Shown here in pieces: positions 8,523-16,841 of a DNA stretch of 64,000 nt. Source of the DNA: Bosea vestrisii (GTDB taxonomy: Bacteria; Pseudomonadota; Alphaproteobacteria; Rhizobiales; Beijerinckiaceae); contig NZ_CP126307.1 in assembly GCF_030144325.1 (NCBI RefSeq), forward strand, positions 310,001 to 374,000, written 5' to 3'. Positions within the stretch are counted from its first letter, which is position 1. Every line of letters starts with the position of its first letter. A model generated the notes under the pieces. It was not told the origin of the DNA. It ran no database searches and saw only the letters and a program-made list of their open reading frames with translations. The translations under genes and the position numbers were made by a program.

Positions 8523-8593
8523 TGAGCGATGCACCGGGCGGGGCAACTCATCCTGATCTCTCCTCAGTATATAACGCTGCCTTCACAGCCTGA
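8522..8593 (+). CDS. possible 23-residue small protein
   Basis: The frame MSDAPGGATHPDLSS... begins in a TGATG overlap with the stop of the AlpA-like gene and ends eleven bases before a hairpin. The overlap would permit translational coupling. It is too short for any family recognition and could be chance. Confidence 0.2.
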   Translation: MSDAPGGATHPDLSSVYNAAFTA

Positions 8594-8604
8594 ATAAATG
8601 AAAA

Positions 8605-8626
8605 GGCCCCGCGATGATCGCGAGGC
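8605..8626 (-). terminator. hairpin with T-run on the minus strand
   Basis: On the minus strand GGCCTCGCG and CGCGGGGCC pair (one G-T pair) around ATCAT and are followed by TTTTCATT, the form of a Rho-independent terminator. All neighbouring genes run on the plus strand, so it would end an antisense transcript starting between here and the primase gene, or simply insulate. Confidence 0.4.
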
Positions 8627-8723
8627 CCCGTCAGCGCAGCAATATTATCCATCATCAGCAGGCGGATACTATAGCTATCCTTGGCGGCTATCAATATAAA
8701 ATCATGCTCAGGGATTAATTGCT

Positions 8724-11486
8724 ATGTCTGCCGTAGCTAATGCGCACAGACGCTCCGCATCCGACGAGCGAATTGAATTCATAACGCTAAATCGAAAGCT
8801 TTGGCTGTCCGAACTTCCAAAAGATTTTCATGCTACCAGCATGTATGCCGGCTACGACAAGGATAAGAAGCCGCAGAACCTGAAGCTGCTCGCGCAGATA
8901 GGCAGAACGCGACCGGTTGGAAACGATGACGTGGAAAATCTGGTGTCATTCGAGGACGCCATGGCTGAGCTGGACAAACATCCTGATCTGATTCTCGGCC
9001 TTGCGGTGGCAATGCGGGCAGAGTTCGGTTTCGTTGCGCTGGATCTGGATGACCCGGAGAAGGAGTATCAAAGGCGCTTAGCGCTTGGCAAAGAGCCTGA
9101 ACCGGAGCTTCAGGCAAAACGCGACAAGCAGCTTAAGTGCAACCTGCTCATCGTGAAGACTTTTCGCGAGGCCGGCGCGCTTGTCATGCTGTCGCAGTCA
9201 GGCCGGGGCGCGCATATTTTCTTTCGGATCACGCTTCCGGATTGCAAATATCTCCACAACGGCAAGTTTGCGTTCTGCGGCCAGCTGATCGCCCACTCCG
9301 GCTATGTCTATATCACCGGCGAGCAATATCCCACGAGGCGCTTTGGCGCCGAGGACACGCTTCCCGACCTTACGGAGACTTTCACAGAGATTTTCGAGGG
9401 GCTGAAAGCAAGCGGCGACTTTGCGCAGTCGAAGAGCGCCGCTGGAACGGACGAAAGCGGTGCGAAATTCGAAGTCGGGTCGAGCACCGATTATGGCCGC
9501 CAGCTTGACCTCTCAGATGATGAGGTGATCGCGCAGGCCAAGCTTCGGGATAAGAGCGAGCATGATTGCTATGCGATCTTGGCCGGTGGCAAGCTCGTGC
9601 CGACGCCGAGGGGAACGCCAAGCGCCTCGATGGCGCTGACACATGCGATCAGCATTCTTGATCGCATATCCGGCAATCCAGCGCAGATCGAGCGCATCGT
9701 CATGGCGAGCGCTATCGCCAGGCATCCGCCCCCGCCCGGCTCCCGCGAAAGCCGGGCGCAAAAGTGCTTGCGGCTTCTTCCGGGCATCCTCCGCTCGAAG
9801 CGCGCCGGCTATGATGCATATCGCGCCGCGAAGGCAGCGGAAGCCCGCGCCCTCGATCAAGCAGTCGATCTTAGCGGCTGGGACAGCCGCCCGTTGCCCG
9901 ATGCTGTGCCGGCGGATGATCGCTGCGCCGGGCTTGGCCCCGAAGCGGCGGCGGCCCTGCGCCTGCTGGAGGCCATGCAGGCAGGAGGCGCGGTCGAGGT
10001 TGAGGAGGGGGAGGATGCGCCGCAGCAGCTCCAAGGCGGCGCCCGATTGCGGGAGATCAGGCGCAGGCTGCTCGCATGCGTGTCGTCCTCAAGCCCGGAA
10101 AGCTCGCCATGGATGTCGCGCCTAGTCGACGCCAATTGCGAGGCCATGAAGCTGCCCTTTCGGAAGTTTGCGCTCCTGTCGACTATCGCGTTCATGGGCG
10201 GGCTCCTCGGCAGGAAGTACAAGACCGAGTGCGGGCTATCGGCGGCGCAGAGCTTCGTACTGGTCGCGCCATCTGGGACAGGCAAGGGCCTAGCGCTCGG
10301 CTATTGGCCGAAGAAATTCAGAGCGGCCCGGAACCCCCGCCGCATGCGGAAGGGCCACGTCATAAATGGCTCGATCTCCTCACCTGAGGCGCTACATGGT
10401 GATGTGCAGCACACGGGAACGACGATCCATTATCGGGCCGATGCCGGCAGCGATCTCAAAGCTATCGCGAAGCCGATGAGCACCAAGGCCGAGGAGCTGC
10501 GCGACCGGATTTATGAGTTCTATGACGCCTCAGGCCTTGGCGAGCCCGCGATGTTTCCGCCGTCATCAATATCGGGCAGGAAGCGCGGCGATAGGCCAAT
10601 TAAGGCCGCCCAATTCTGTGCAATTTGGTCAACGACCCCGACGATCTTCACATCGGTTTATTCGAGCGAGTTCCTGGCCTCGGGCGGCGGGCAACGCTTT
10701 CTGATCTCGTTCCATGACGCGCATGGCGGCGACCCGATCCCGGATGATGAAGTCGAGACGCGGCTGCCGGATGATATTCGGAAATGGCTCTCGCGGCTGC
10801 TCGATGACATCAACGATCTCGATACCGCATACTTTAAGGCCAGCAACGCGGAGTATCCCACAGATGACGCTTCCGCGCCTGATTTCGATGAGGCCGAAAG
10901 AGAAGCCAAACGCGCCGCCGCGCTGACCGTCAGCGTGAAGTATGATGTCGCGGCGAAGGCTGCGGCTTGGCGGCTGGATCAGGCTGTCGCCGCCCTGATG
11001 CGAGAGGTCAACGGCAAACGCCTTCCTGCCCATTATGCGATGTTCGGCCGCGTGGTGATGTCGGCAAAGCGCCTCGCCCTCATCAGCGCGGTGCTGCGCG
11101 ATCGGGAAAGGCCACTGATTGGCGAGGCGGATATTGCCTGGGGGCTGGCCTTCGCGCTCGACTGTTTCGTTTCTCTCGCTGCGTCATTTGATCGGGGCGA
11201 TAGCGGCGATGCCACTGATGGGACGCGGGAAAGCGCAATCTCCGAGTGGTTCGAGCGCAGCAAGAAATCCAGAGAGATCAAGCACGGGAAGCGCGTCATC
11301 CAGGATGGATGGGTTCCATTCTGGTGGCTGAAGGATCGGGCTCAGAACAACAATGCGTTCAAAGAGCGGAATAAGGGCTCAGATGAGCTGTTGCTGAAGG
11401 CGCTTGAGATGATGGTTCGAGGTGGCCAGTTGGAGAAGTCGGCGGGGGAAAAAGGTGCATTGAAATTCAAGATGGTTGGGGAGTGA
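8724..11486 (+). CDS. primase-polymerase fused to DUF3987 ATPase
   Basis: A 920-residue replication protein. The N-terminal third resembles archaeo-eukaryotic primase/PrimPol domains of phages and satellites: acidic metal-binding residues Asp107, Asp109 and Asp110 in FVALDLDD, and the SQSGRGAHIFF motif (residues 157-167, His164). A linker rich in charged residues follows. The C-terminal half is a DUF3987-like P-loop ATPase with Walker A APSGTGKG (515-522) and a likely helicase role. The protein probably primes and unwinds DNA for replication of the excised element, like the alpha protein of P4. A repeat cluster directly downstream is a candidate origin. The ATG follows AGGGA by ten bases, in an AT-rich leader. 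Domain limits are approximate. Confidence 0.85.
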   Translation: MSAVANAHRRSASDERIEFITLNRKLWLSELPKDFHATSMYAGYDKDKKPQNLKLLAQIGRTRPVGNDDVENLVSFEDAMAELDKHPDLILGLAVAMRAEFGFVALDLDDPEKEYQRRLALGKEPEPELQAKRDKQLKCNLLIVKTFREAGALVMLSQSGRGAHIFFRITLPDCKYLHNGKFAFCGQLIAHSGYVYITGEQYPTRRFGAEDTLPDLTETFTEIFEGLKASGDFAQSKSAAGTDESGAKFEVGSSTDYGRQLDLSDDEVIAQAKLRDKSEHDCYAILAGGKLVPTPRGTPSASMALTHAISILDRISGNPAQIERIVMASAIARHPPPPGSRESRAQKCLRLLPGILRSKRAGYDAYRAAKAAEARALDQAVDLSGWDSRPLPDAVPADDRCAGLGPEAAAALRLLEAMQAGGAVEVEEGEDAPQQLQGGARLREIRRRLLACVSSSSPESSPWMSRLVDANCEAMKLPFRKFALLSTIAFMGGLLGRKYKTECGLSAAQSFVLVAPSGTGKGLALGYWPKKFRAARNPRRMRKGHVINGSISSPEALHGDVQHTGTTIHYRADAGSDLKAIAKPMSTKAEELRDRIYEFYDASGLGEPAMFPPSSISGRKRGDRPIKAAQFCAIWSTTPTIFTSVYSSEFLASGGGQRFLISFHDAHGGDPIPDDEVETRLPDDIRKWLSRLLDDINDLDTAYFKASNAEYPTDDASAPDFDEAEREAKRAAALTVSVKYDVAAKAAAWRLDQAVAALMREVNGKRLPAHYAMFGRVVMSAKRLALISAVLRDRERPLIGEADIAWGLAFALDCFVSLAASFDRGDSGDATDGTRESAISEWFERSKKSREIKHGKRVIQDGWVPFWWLKDRAQNNNAFKERNKGSDELLLKALEMMVRGGQLEKSAGEKGALKFKMVGE

Positions 11487-11552
11487 TAGGGCGGAAGAAT
11501 GGGTTGGCATGTGGTTACAGGATTGGGGCTGGCCGGAAAAATTATCAGGGTC

Positions 11553-11710
11553 GGGGGATTGGGGGACAGGTTTTTGGGGTCTCCCTCTATGTAAAAATTG
11601 GCGAGATATAGGGGGTCTTATCCCCCTGTCCCCCAACCCTCGAAAACCCCTTCAACAAAGGGCCTAACGCGGGGGACAAGCCTTCTCCCCCGGCCATCCG
11701 CCAATCCCCC
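11553..11710. repeat. GGGGGANNRG iteron cluster, candidate origin
   Basis: Seven matches to GGGGGANNRG in 158 bases. Plus strand: 11553-11562 (ATTGG ending), 11561-11570 (ACAGG) and 11671-11680 (ACAAG). Minus strand: 11617-11626 (ATAAG), 11625-11634 (ACAGG), 11682-11691 (AGAAG) and 11701-11710 (ATTGG). Two pairs overlap by two bases and face each other as a 64-base inverted arrangement. The plus-strand G runs near 11548-11579 could also form a G-quadruplex. Position beside the primase gene suggests a replication origin; a terminase recognition (pac) site is the main alternative. Confidence 0.6.
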
Positions 11711-12029
11711 GAAGACCCATACCGATCAGTTTCCAACTCTTTTTGCTCGACCCTTGTTTTCAGCCATACGAACTCGCCCTCCGCGCACCCGTCCGAGTGC
11801 CCGCGCACGCGTAAGGGCTGACGGCGCAGAGTTCGGCCTCCATCCTTGGTGGCGAATCTTCGCCACTTGGATGCGCAGCCAGCACTCCTCTCAACACCAC
11901 CAGAGAAGCACGGCGCCCGTTGCCAATGGCACCGGTATCCCTCCTGGGCTCGCCCGATCAGGCGGCTCGAAGGCGGTGAAATCGGTTGCCTTTCCGCAGC
12001 GGCGGAAGCATCATCCGCCTAGATGCTAT

Positions 12030-12056
12030 ATAGGAATGGCGATATCGCATTCCTAT
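12030..12056. promoter_or_regulatory. 27-bp palindrome, candidate operator
   Basis: ATAGGAAT (12030-12037) and ATTCCTAT (12049-12056) flank the self-complementary GCGATATCGC, with one extra G breaking perfect symmetry. It lies 45 bases upstream of the small terminase start, where an operator controlling the packaging genes would be expected. It could bind a dimeric or tetrameric repressor or activator, possibly one encoded by a helper phage. Confidence 0.5.
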
Positions 12057-12101
12057 CGCATGCAGCCCCCTAATTGGCCCCCGATCCGCGAGGAATTCGC
12101 G

Positions 12102-12554
12102 ATGCAAATCGACATTGATACCGAGATCGCGCGCTGCCCTTCGCCCCGGCTGCCGCCCGACGAGTGGAACCTGCTTCGCCTCGATCCTGAGTTCTGCTTT
12201 GGCATCCCCCAGCCGACTTGGGAAGAAATGCGCGGCAAGCGTCTCGTGCTCCTCTACAAAAAGGACCTCGGCGCTGATCTGAGCGAAGCCAAGGCGGCGC
12301 TGCTAGAGCGGATCGTGGTGCTTCAGGTTTGGTGCGAGGTTGTCGATAGCCGGTTTTTCACGACAGGCGGCCTGCCGGACGAGTACACCAAAAACACCAC
12401 CATGCTGCTGCGGCTGCTGAAAGAGCTTGGCCTAGAGCGCAGGGCGAAGGTCGCGAGCGATCTCGCGTCATACCTCGCCGGGAAGGTCGGAAACGATGTC
12501 GCGAAGGCCGTGGCTCCTGACGGCCGCGAGCTATCGGGCTGGCTGGTGGGCTGA
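12102..12554 (+). CDS. probable small terminase subunit
   Basis: A 150-residue protein from the ATG at 12102, which has GAGG eight bases upstream. The helical C-terminal half (VLQVWCEVVDSRF, then LLRLLKELGLERRAKVAS) resembles the shape of P27-like small terminases, where such helices lead to a conserved LGL-x-x-x-x-R segment. It stands immediately before the large terminase, the usual position. The small subunit recognises the packaging site on the DNA and loads the motor. Sequence similarity is weak, so position carries most of the weight; a different phage-like protein is possible. Confidence 0.5.
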   Translation: MQIDIDTEIARCPSPRLPPDEWNLLRLDPEFCFGIPQPTWEEMRGKRLVLLYKKDLGADLSEAKAALLERIVVLQVWCEVVDSRFFTTGGLPDEYTKNTTMLLRLLKELGLERRAKVASDLASYLAGKVGNDVAKAVAPDGRELSGWLVG

Positions 12555-12673
12555 TGGCCTTGGCAGCGCCGCGCGCAGGGCAGGGGCCGGCCATCCCGGC
12601 GCGGCATAGGGCCGCCGGCCGGCGCCTCCGCCGCGTGTGCCATTCGCAAGGGGCAGCCGATGATCCCGCCTGA
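12554..12673 (+). CDS. possible 39-residue ORF between terminase genes
   Basis: The frame starts in an overlap with the previous stop (TGATG at 12552-12556) and ends 14 bases inside the large terminase frame. It is basic (IPARHRAAGRRLRRVC). The double overlap suggests translational linking of the terminase genes, but the GC-rich, Arg/Ala-rich sequence may equally be chance. Confidence 0.22.
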   Translation: MALAAPRAGQGPAIPARHRAAGRRLRRVCHSQGAADDPA

Positions 12674-14240
12674 TCGCAGCTATGCCGCCGCCTGCCGCGA
12701 CCCGGCGCTATTTGGCCCATGGTTCGCCGCCGACTCCTGGGAATGTTGGCGCGTCCTCGACAAGGCGATATTCGGCGAGGCCCTCAATCCTGACGAGCTT
12801 GCGATCTTCCAAGAGCTGACCGGCCGCGCCGAGGCGCCGCAAAAGCCGGTGACAGAGGCCTGGCTGATCGCCGGCCGACGCAGCGGCAAAGACGTCAAGG
12901 CCGCATCAATCATCGCCTACATTGCGACGATCGGCGCCCACTTCCTCAACTTCCAGAAGTATTTGACGCCCGGCGAGCGCGGCGTCGTTCAGCTTCTCGC
13001 CGTCGATCGCAACCAGGCTCAGGTCTGCCTCGGCTACCTCCGCGCCATGATGAAGCAGCCGCTCCTCGCATCGATGGTTGAAAAGGAGATGCCGGACGGC
13101 ATCGAGCTGACGAACGGCCTAGCCATCGAGATCACCACGAACGACAGGCGCCGCGTCCGAGGCCGAACCGTTGTCGCCGCCGTCCTCGACGAAGTCGCCT
13201 TTTGGATGAGCGATGAGGGCAACAGCGTCAACCCGGACAGCGCCGTCTACGACGCCCTGACGCCCGCCATGGCCACGATCCCCGGCGCCATGCTGATCGG
13301 CATCTCTTCCCCATATGCCCGGCGCGGCCTGCTTTGGAAGAAATTCCGCCGGCACCACGGCGACCTTCCCGAGCCCGGCGAGCCCGACATCCTGATCGTC
13401 AAGGCGCCGACTTGGCGGATGAACCCAACCCTGCATCGCGAAAAAGGCGTCATCGCCGCAGCTTATCGCGATGACCCCCAAGCCGCAGCAGCCGAATATG
13501 GCGCGGAATTCCGCAGCGATGTCGCCGGCTTCCTCGATTTCGATGCCGTCGCCGCCTGCACCGACCGCAATGTCCGCGAGCGCCCGCCGATCCCATCGAT
13601 ACCCGGCATTCCCGGCAGCCGGGTTCAATACTTCGCCTTCGCGGACCCATCCGGTGGCAGCAACGACTCCATGACGCTCGGCATCGCCCATCGCGACCTG
13701 ATCACCAACCAAACCGTTCTCGACCTTGCCCGCGAGATCAGGCCGCCATTCGATCCCGCCCAGGCTACGGCGGAGTTCTGCAACACGATCAAGTCCTATG
13801 GCCTGCACACCGTCACAGGCGACCGCTATGCAGCGCAATGGGTCGTCAGCGCCTTCGCAGCCAACGGCGTCACATACGAGCACACCACCAGATCCCGCAG
13901 CGAGATTTACCTAGAGCTGCTCCCACAGATAAACAGCCAATCGATCCGCTTGCTCGACCTGCCCAAGCTGCAAACTCAGCTGACATCGCTTGAGCGCCGA
14001 ACCAGCCGATCCGGCCGGGACTCTGTCGATCATCCACCTGGCGCCCATGACGATCTAGCCAACGCCGCAGCCGGCGCTCTGGTAGCGGCGGCGGCCGAGC
14101 CCACGGACCTATCCGGCGGCATCCTCCGCTTCGGCTTCGGGCGCGATGGCTTCCACTTTGGAACCCGCCGCCCTTCGCAGACAATGACTGACGCCGAATT
14201 CGAGGCCCGCTACGGCCAGACCACGGAGCGCGCGCAATGA
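12660..14240 (+). CDS. phage terminase large subunit
   Basis: A 526-residue DNA-packaging motor. The N-terminal ATPase has Walker A GRRSGKD (residues 72-78) and Walker B VVAAVLDE (171-178), with a coupling motif near IGISSPYARRG (213-223). The C-terminal RNase H-like nuclease begins at FADPSGG with Asp329 and ends with HDDLANAAAGA near residue 470, a second acidic pair. All hallmark residues are present, so the protein looks functional. It would cut concatemers and drive DNA into a prohead. No portal gene is seen in the element, so it must use one made by another phage. The last bases overlap the next frame as ATGA, indicating an operon. Confidence 0.9.
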   Translation: MIPPDRSYAAACRDPALFGPWFAADSWECWRVLDKAIFGEALNPDELAIFQELTGRAEAPQKPVTEAWLIAGRRSGKDVKAASIIAYIATIGAHFLNFQKYLTPGERGVVQLLAVDRNQAQVCLGYLRAMMKQPLLASMVEKEMPDGIELTNGLAIEITTNDRRRVRGRTVVAAVLDEVAFWMSDEGNSVNPDSAVYDALTPAMATIPGAMLIGISSPYARRGLLWKKFRRHHGDLPEPGEPDILIVKAPTWRMNPTLHREKGVIAAAYRDDPQAAAAEYGAEFRSDVAGFLDFDAVAACTDRNVRERPPIPSIPGIPGSRVQYFAFADPSGGSNDSMTLGIAHRDLITNQTVLDLAREIRPPFDPAQATAEFCNTIKSYGLHTVTGDRYAAQWVVSAFAANGVTYEHTTRSRSEIYLELLPQINSQSIRLLDLPKLQTQLTSLERRTSRSGRDSVDHPPGAHDDLANAAAGALVAAAAEPTDLSGGILRFGFGRDGFHFGTRRPSQTMTDAEFEARYGQTTERAQ

Positions 14241-14611
14241 GTTGGCTCAGCGCCATTTTCGATCCGGCCCCTAATGCCGATGCCCGGATCGCGGCGGAGG
14301 AGGGCACAATCGCCCACTGCGGCAAAATCCTGGCCATGCGCCGGCCGCACCCGATGGCGGCTTTCTTTGCGACCATCCGCAAGGCGGCAGCGGAAGCCCG
14401 GCTGCGCGGGCTTCGGGCCGCGCGCGACAGAAGGGCGGAAAACGAGAAGACCCGCGCGAGCCTGAGGCCCGGCCATGCCATGGCAGCCGGGAGCAGATAT
14501 GACCCGGCCGCGATCGCACCGCGCGATAATAAGCCGCGCCCGCTCGGCCATAGCGCGCCGTCGCTGCCCGCCGCCGCTAGATGGCAGCCTAGAAACCCCA
14601 TGAGTATCTGA
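14237..14611 (+). CDS. hypothetical protein of the packaging operon
   Basis: A 124-residue basic protein whose ATG overlaps the terminase stop by four bases. Residues about 15-75 are helical and likely coiled (IRKAAAEARLRGLRAARDRRAENEK); the C-terminus is Pro/Ala/Arg-rich and probably disordered. No family recognised. Tight coupling to the terminase suggests a role in packaging or head assembly, for instance as an adaptor, but there is no direct sequence evidence. Confidence 0.6.
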   Translation: MSWLSAIFDPAPNADARIAAEEGTIAHCGKILAMRRPHPMAAFFATIRKAAAEARLRGLRAARDRRAENEKTRASLRPGHAMAAGSRYDPAAIAPRDNKPRPLGHSAPSLPAAARWQPRNPMSI

Positions 14612-14816
14612 CGCAGGAAACGTCACGGTGAAAGCCGCATGGGTCGTGAGCTAACAATCGCAAACCTTCCAAGACGGGCGGAATGCGGTCGATCCGCAAA
14701 GCTACCGCAACGCCAGCTCGCGCGCGCTTTGACGGGCTAATCCGGGCCCAAGTCGATCGAACCTGAAGCTGTCGACTTCCAAGCAAGTACGGCGATATCT
14801 TAGGCATGCCGTACTG

Positions 14817-16307
14817 ATGCAACGAGTTGTGCGTCCGCCGCGGCAACCATACTCGCGGCAGGAGTTCAATTTGGGCATCGACGAGCAGAATTCAGCGGGG
14901 CCATACGCATTTCTGTTTGACGGCAGCATTGATGGCCTACCGGATCCGCAGCTGCCTTTTTTCACCGCCGCGGTCCTAGCGGCATTATCCAACGCCGATC
15001 CTGCCGGCCGAACTCGAGCACAAATCCGCGTGGGGATGCCCTTGCTATCGAAGTTCGCCGAGCGCACGAGTGCTGTCCGCGGATTTGTGAGGGGAAGCGG
15101 GCGCACACTCTCGCACGATAAAGATGTCTACAAATACACGATCTGGGACTGGCTAGACTCGCTCGATCAAGGATGGTCCAGTCTTAATCGGGAACAAGGC
15201 CACGAAATATTCCGCCGTCACACTGGGGAATGCATCGCTCTGTCGGCGCTTCACGATAGCATTCGCGATACCATAAATGCTGCTCTCAAGACGGTTCCCG
15301 GTTATATTGGTAGTTTCGCAATCGATCCCGGCAACCCAGTACATCGGACCGCATTCTTTGATGTCTTGATATATGCCGCAGCAGCGGTGGGTGGAGGCGT
15401 TGTTCAGGAGCGCAGCTTCGAAGGAGACGAGGACTGGCCGCTGGCAGGCGCCACGGAATTCAGGCCTAAAGGTCTGTTATGGAAGGAGTACGGCTGGCTA
15501 GCATCGAAAGGACCAAAGGGGCTGCCGAAAGTCCACCTCTCCGAGCGAGGATTAAGGGCGGCAGCTAACATCGTTCAGAAGCAAGTACACACTGTCGAAA
15601 CACGTGTAATCGAAGAGATCGCAAGCGTTTTCTTCGAAAAGGGCGATGGAAAGATTTTCGAGTTTCAATCCATCGGAGAGCCAAGCGACGTGCTCCAGGC
15701 GATCATGCCGGAGGGCAAATTCACCAAATATCTCTTCGACCGCGAACACAAAGACGGTCGCTCCAAAGCCGCCTTCCTCATCGACGAACTCGGTATCGAA
15801 CCTGAGGATTGGCGCTATCTCGCAGCGCAATTCTATAGTGGCCTTCTGATGGCGCGACCCGAGGCTGTGAAGCTGAATCATTGGGACACGGGATATGGTG
15901 CTCGGTTCGACGTGACGATGCGGGTCCGAAGCCGCTCTGGAAGCAAGGCGGTCGTTGTAACGGGCTGGAACATGAATCCCGGGAAGCTGCCTTCACTATC
16001 GACGGCATTTCCCGGCGCTCGCAACTCAGAGGCAGTAGAGCCTGGCGATCCGCCGATCTTGCGTCCGGGCACAGGAACCAACGCAGATTGGATGCAACTC
16101 TGGAACTGGGCAAATCGCGCTGGCGCGAGCGCGGCCGGAACAGTAGTGCCGACCCCGATGTTCGTCGTCGGCTACGAACCGTTCTCGGAGGGCGAGATTG
16201 GAACAGCAACTGTACGTGTTGCTCCCGCGCAGACCGGCTTTGCGCGCTGGCTCTTGCAGCATGGGCCGGGTAAAAGGGACGACTGTGGGGGGAGTGGTTG
16301 TATTTAG
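14817..16307 (+). CDS. DUF6883 domain-containing protein, candidate cargo
   Basis: A 496-residue protein. Residues about 308-405 match my recollection of DUF6883: PEGKFTKYLFDREH, GRSKAAFLIDELGI, then YGARFDVTMRVR and VVVTGWNM. The N-terminal 300 residues show no known domain. DUF6883 occurs at the C-terminus of toxin-like and mobile-element proteins, with no known activity. The gene stands apart from the packaging operon with its own 205-base upstream region, and its base composition is visibly less GC-rich than its neighbours, both signs of exchangeable cargo. A defence or toxin function is conceivable but unproven. The start has only a weak ribosome-binding site (TTAGG, 14 bases). Confidence 0.7.
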   Translation: MQRVVRPPRQPYSRQEFNLGIDEQNSAGPYAFLFDGSIDGLPDPQLPFFTAAVLAALSNADPAGRTRAQIRVGMPLLSKFAERTSAVRGFVRGSGRTLSHDKDVYKYTIWDWLDSLDQGWSSLNREQGHEIFRRHTGECIALSALHDSIRDTINAALKTVPGYIGSFAIDPGNPVHRTAFFDVLIYAAAAVGGGVVQERSFEGDEDWPLAGATEFRPKGLLWKEYGWLASKGPKGLPKVHLSERGLRAAANIVQKQVHTVETRVIEEIASVFFEKGDGKIFEFQSIGEPSDVLQAIMPEGKFTKYLFDREHKDGRSKAAFLIDELGIEPEDWRYLAAQFYSGLLMARPEAVKLNHWDTGYGARFDVTMRVRSRSGSKAVVVTGWNMNPGKLPSLSTAFPGARNSEAVEPGDPPILRPGTGTNADWMQLWNWANRAGASAAGTVVPTPMFVVGYEPFSEGEIGTATVRVAPAQTGFARWLLQHGPGKRDDCGGSGCI

Positions 16308-16528
16308 TCCCATTCCTACGCAATCACTTGATCGTGCCACCGCCTGGGCCCGCTCTGTCACGTTAGTTCTTCGGCTGAATAATATACTTGCGGAGTTTAA
16401 GACTTATCCCAGCTAAAGCTGCTGCCGCTAGTTTCGGCCAAGAGCAGAAGTGTCGCCGACCGTGCCGCAATATCTGAGATGTGTAGGCGCCTGCCATTCG
16501 TCGCACGTCCTGTGCATCATCCTCACCA

Positions 16529-16741
16529 CTAAAGATACCGAGCCTTCAGCGCCGCCTTGCCAGCCTCGATAAGCGCCTCGGGATCGCGGCCAAGCTGCCT
16601 TTGGAATTCTGGTCGGACGCAGCCTTCCCATGCCTTTCTGACTTCGGCCGTCGCGTCGGGCCATGAGGCAGCCAATCGCAGGGCGGCGCGCCATTCGCCG
16701 GAGGCCATGAGTTCTCGGAGGATGTCGATTTTCGGTCGCAT
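16529..16741 (-). CDS. small conserved hypothetical protein of mobile elements
   Basis: About 70 residues from the ATG at 16741 (MRPKIDILRELMASGEWRAAL); an upstream start at 16765 adds eight. It is helical throughout and ends with ...RQLGRDPEALIEAGKAALKARYL. I recall short proteins of this type, with an N-terminal LRELMA helix and a C-terminal LGRDPEAL segment, in alphaproteobacterial prophages and islands, usually as hypothetical proteins. Function unknown. It runs against the main operon, next to another minus-strand gene. Confidence 0.55.
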   Translation of the reverse strand: MRPKIDILRELMASGEWRAALRLAASWPDATAEVRKAWEGCVRPEFQRQLGRDPEALIEAGKAALKARYL

Positions 16742-16841
16742 GGGGACGCGTTGGCATGCGTCCAAAAAAGTCTCAAGCCACTGGATTTGAACGAAATACC
16801 GTTCCCGGCCTATTCGTCATCAGGTCGACTGGTAGATCGGA

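Larger units (their letters stand above)
11487..12101. other. non-coding region with repeats and palindrome
   Basis: About 615 bases between the primase and packaging genes. Its first third holds seven copies of a G-rich 10-mer (see 11553-11710) and its end holds a 27-bp palindrome (12030-12056). An open frame runs through it into the small terminase frame, but its translation is Pro/Arg/Ser-rich and unlikely to be used. Confidence 0.6.
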
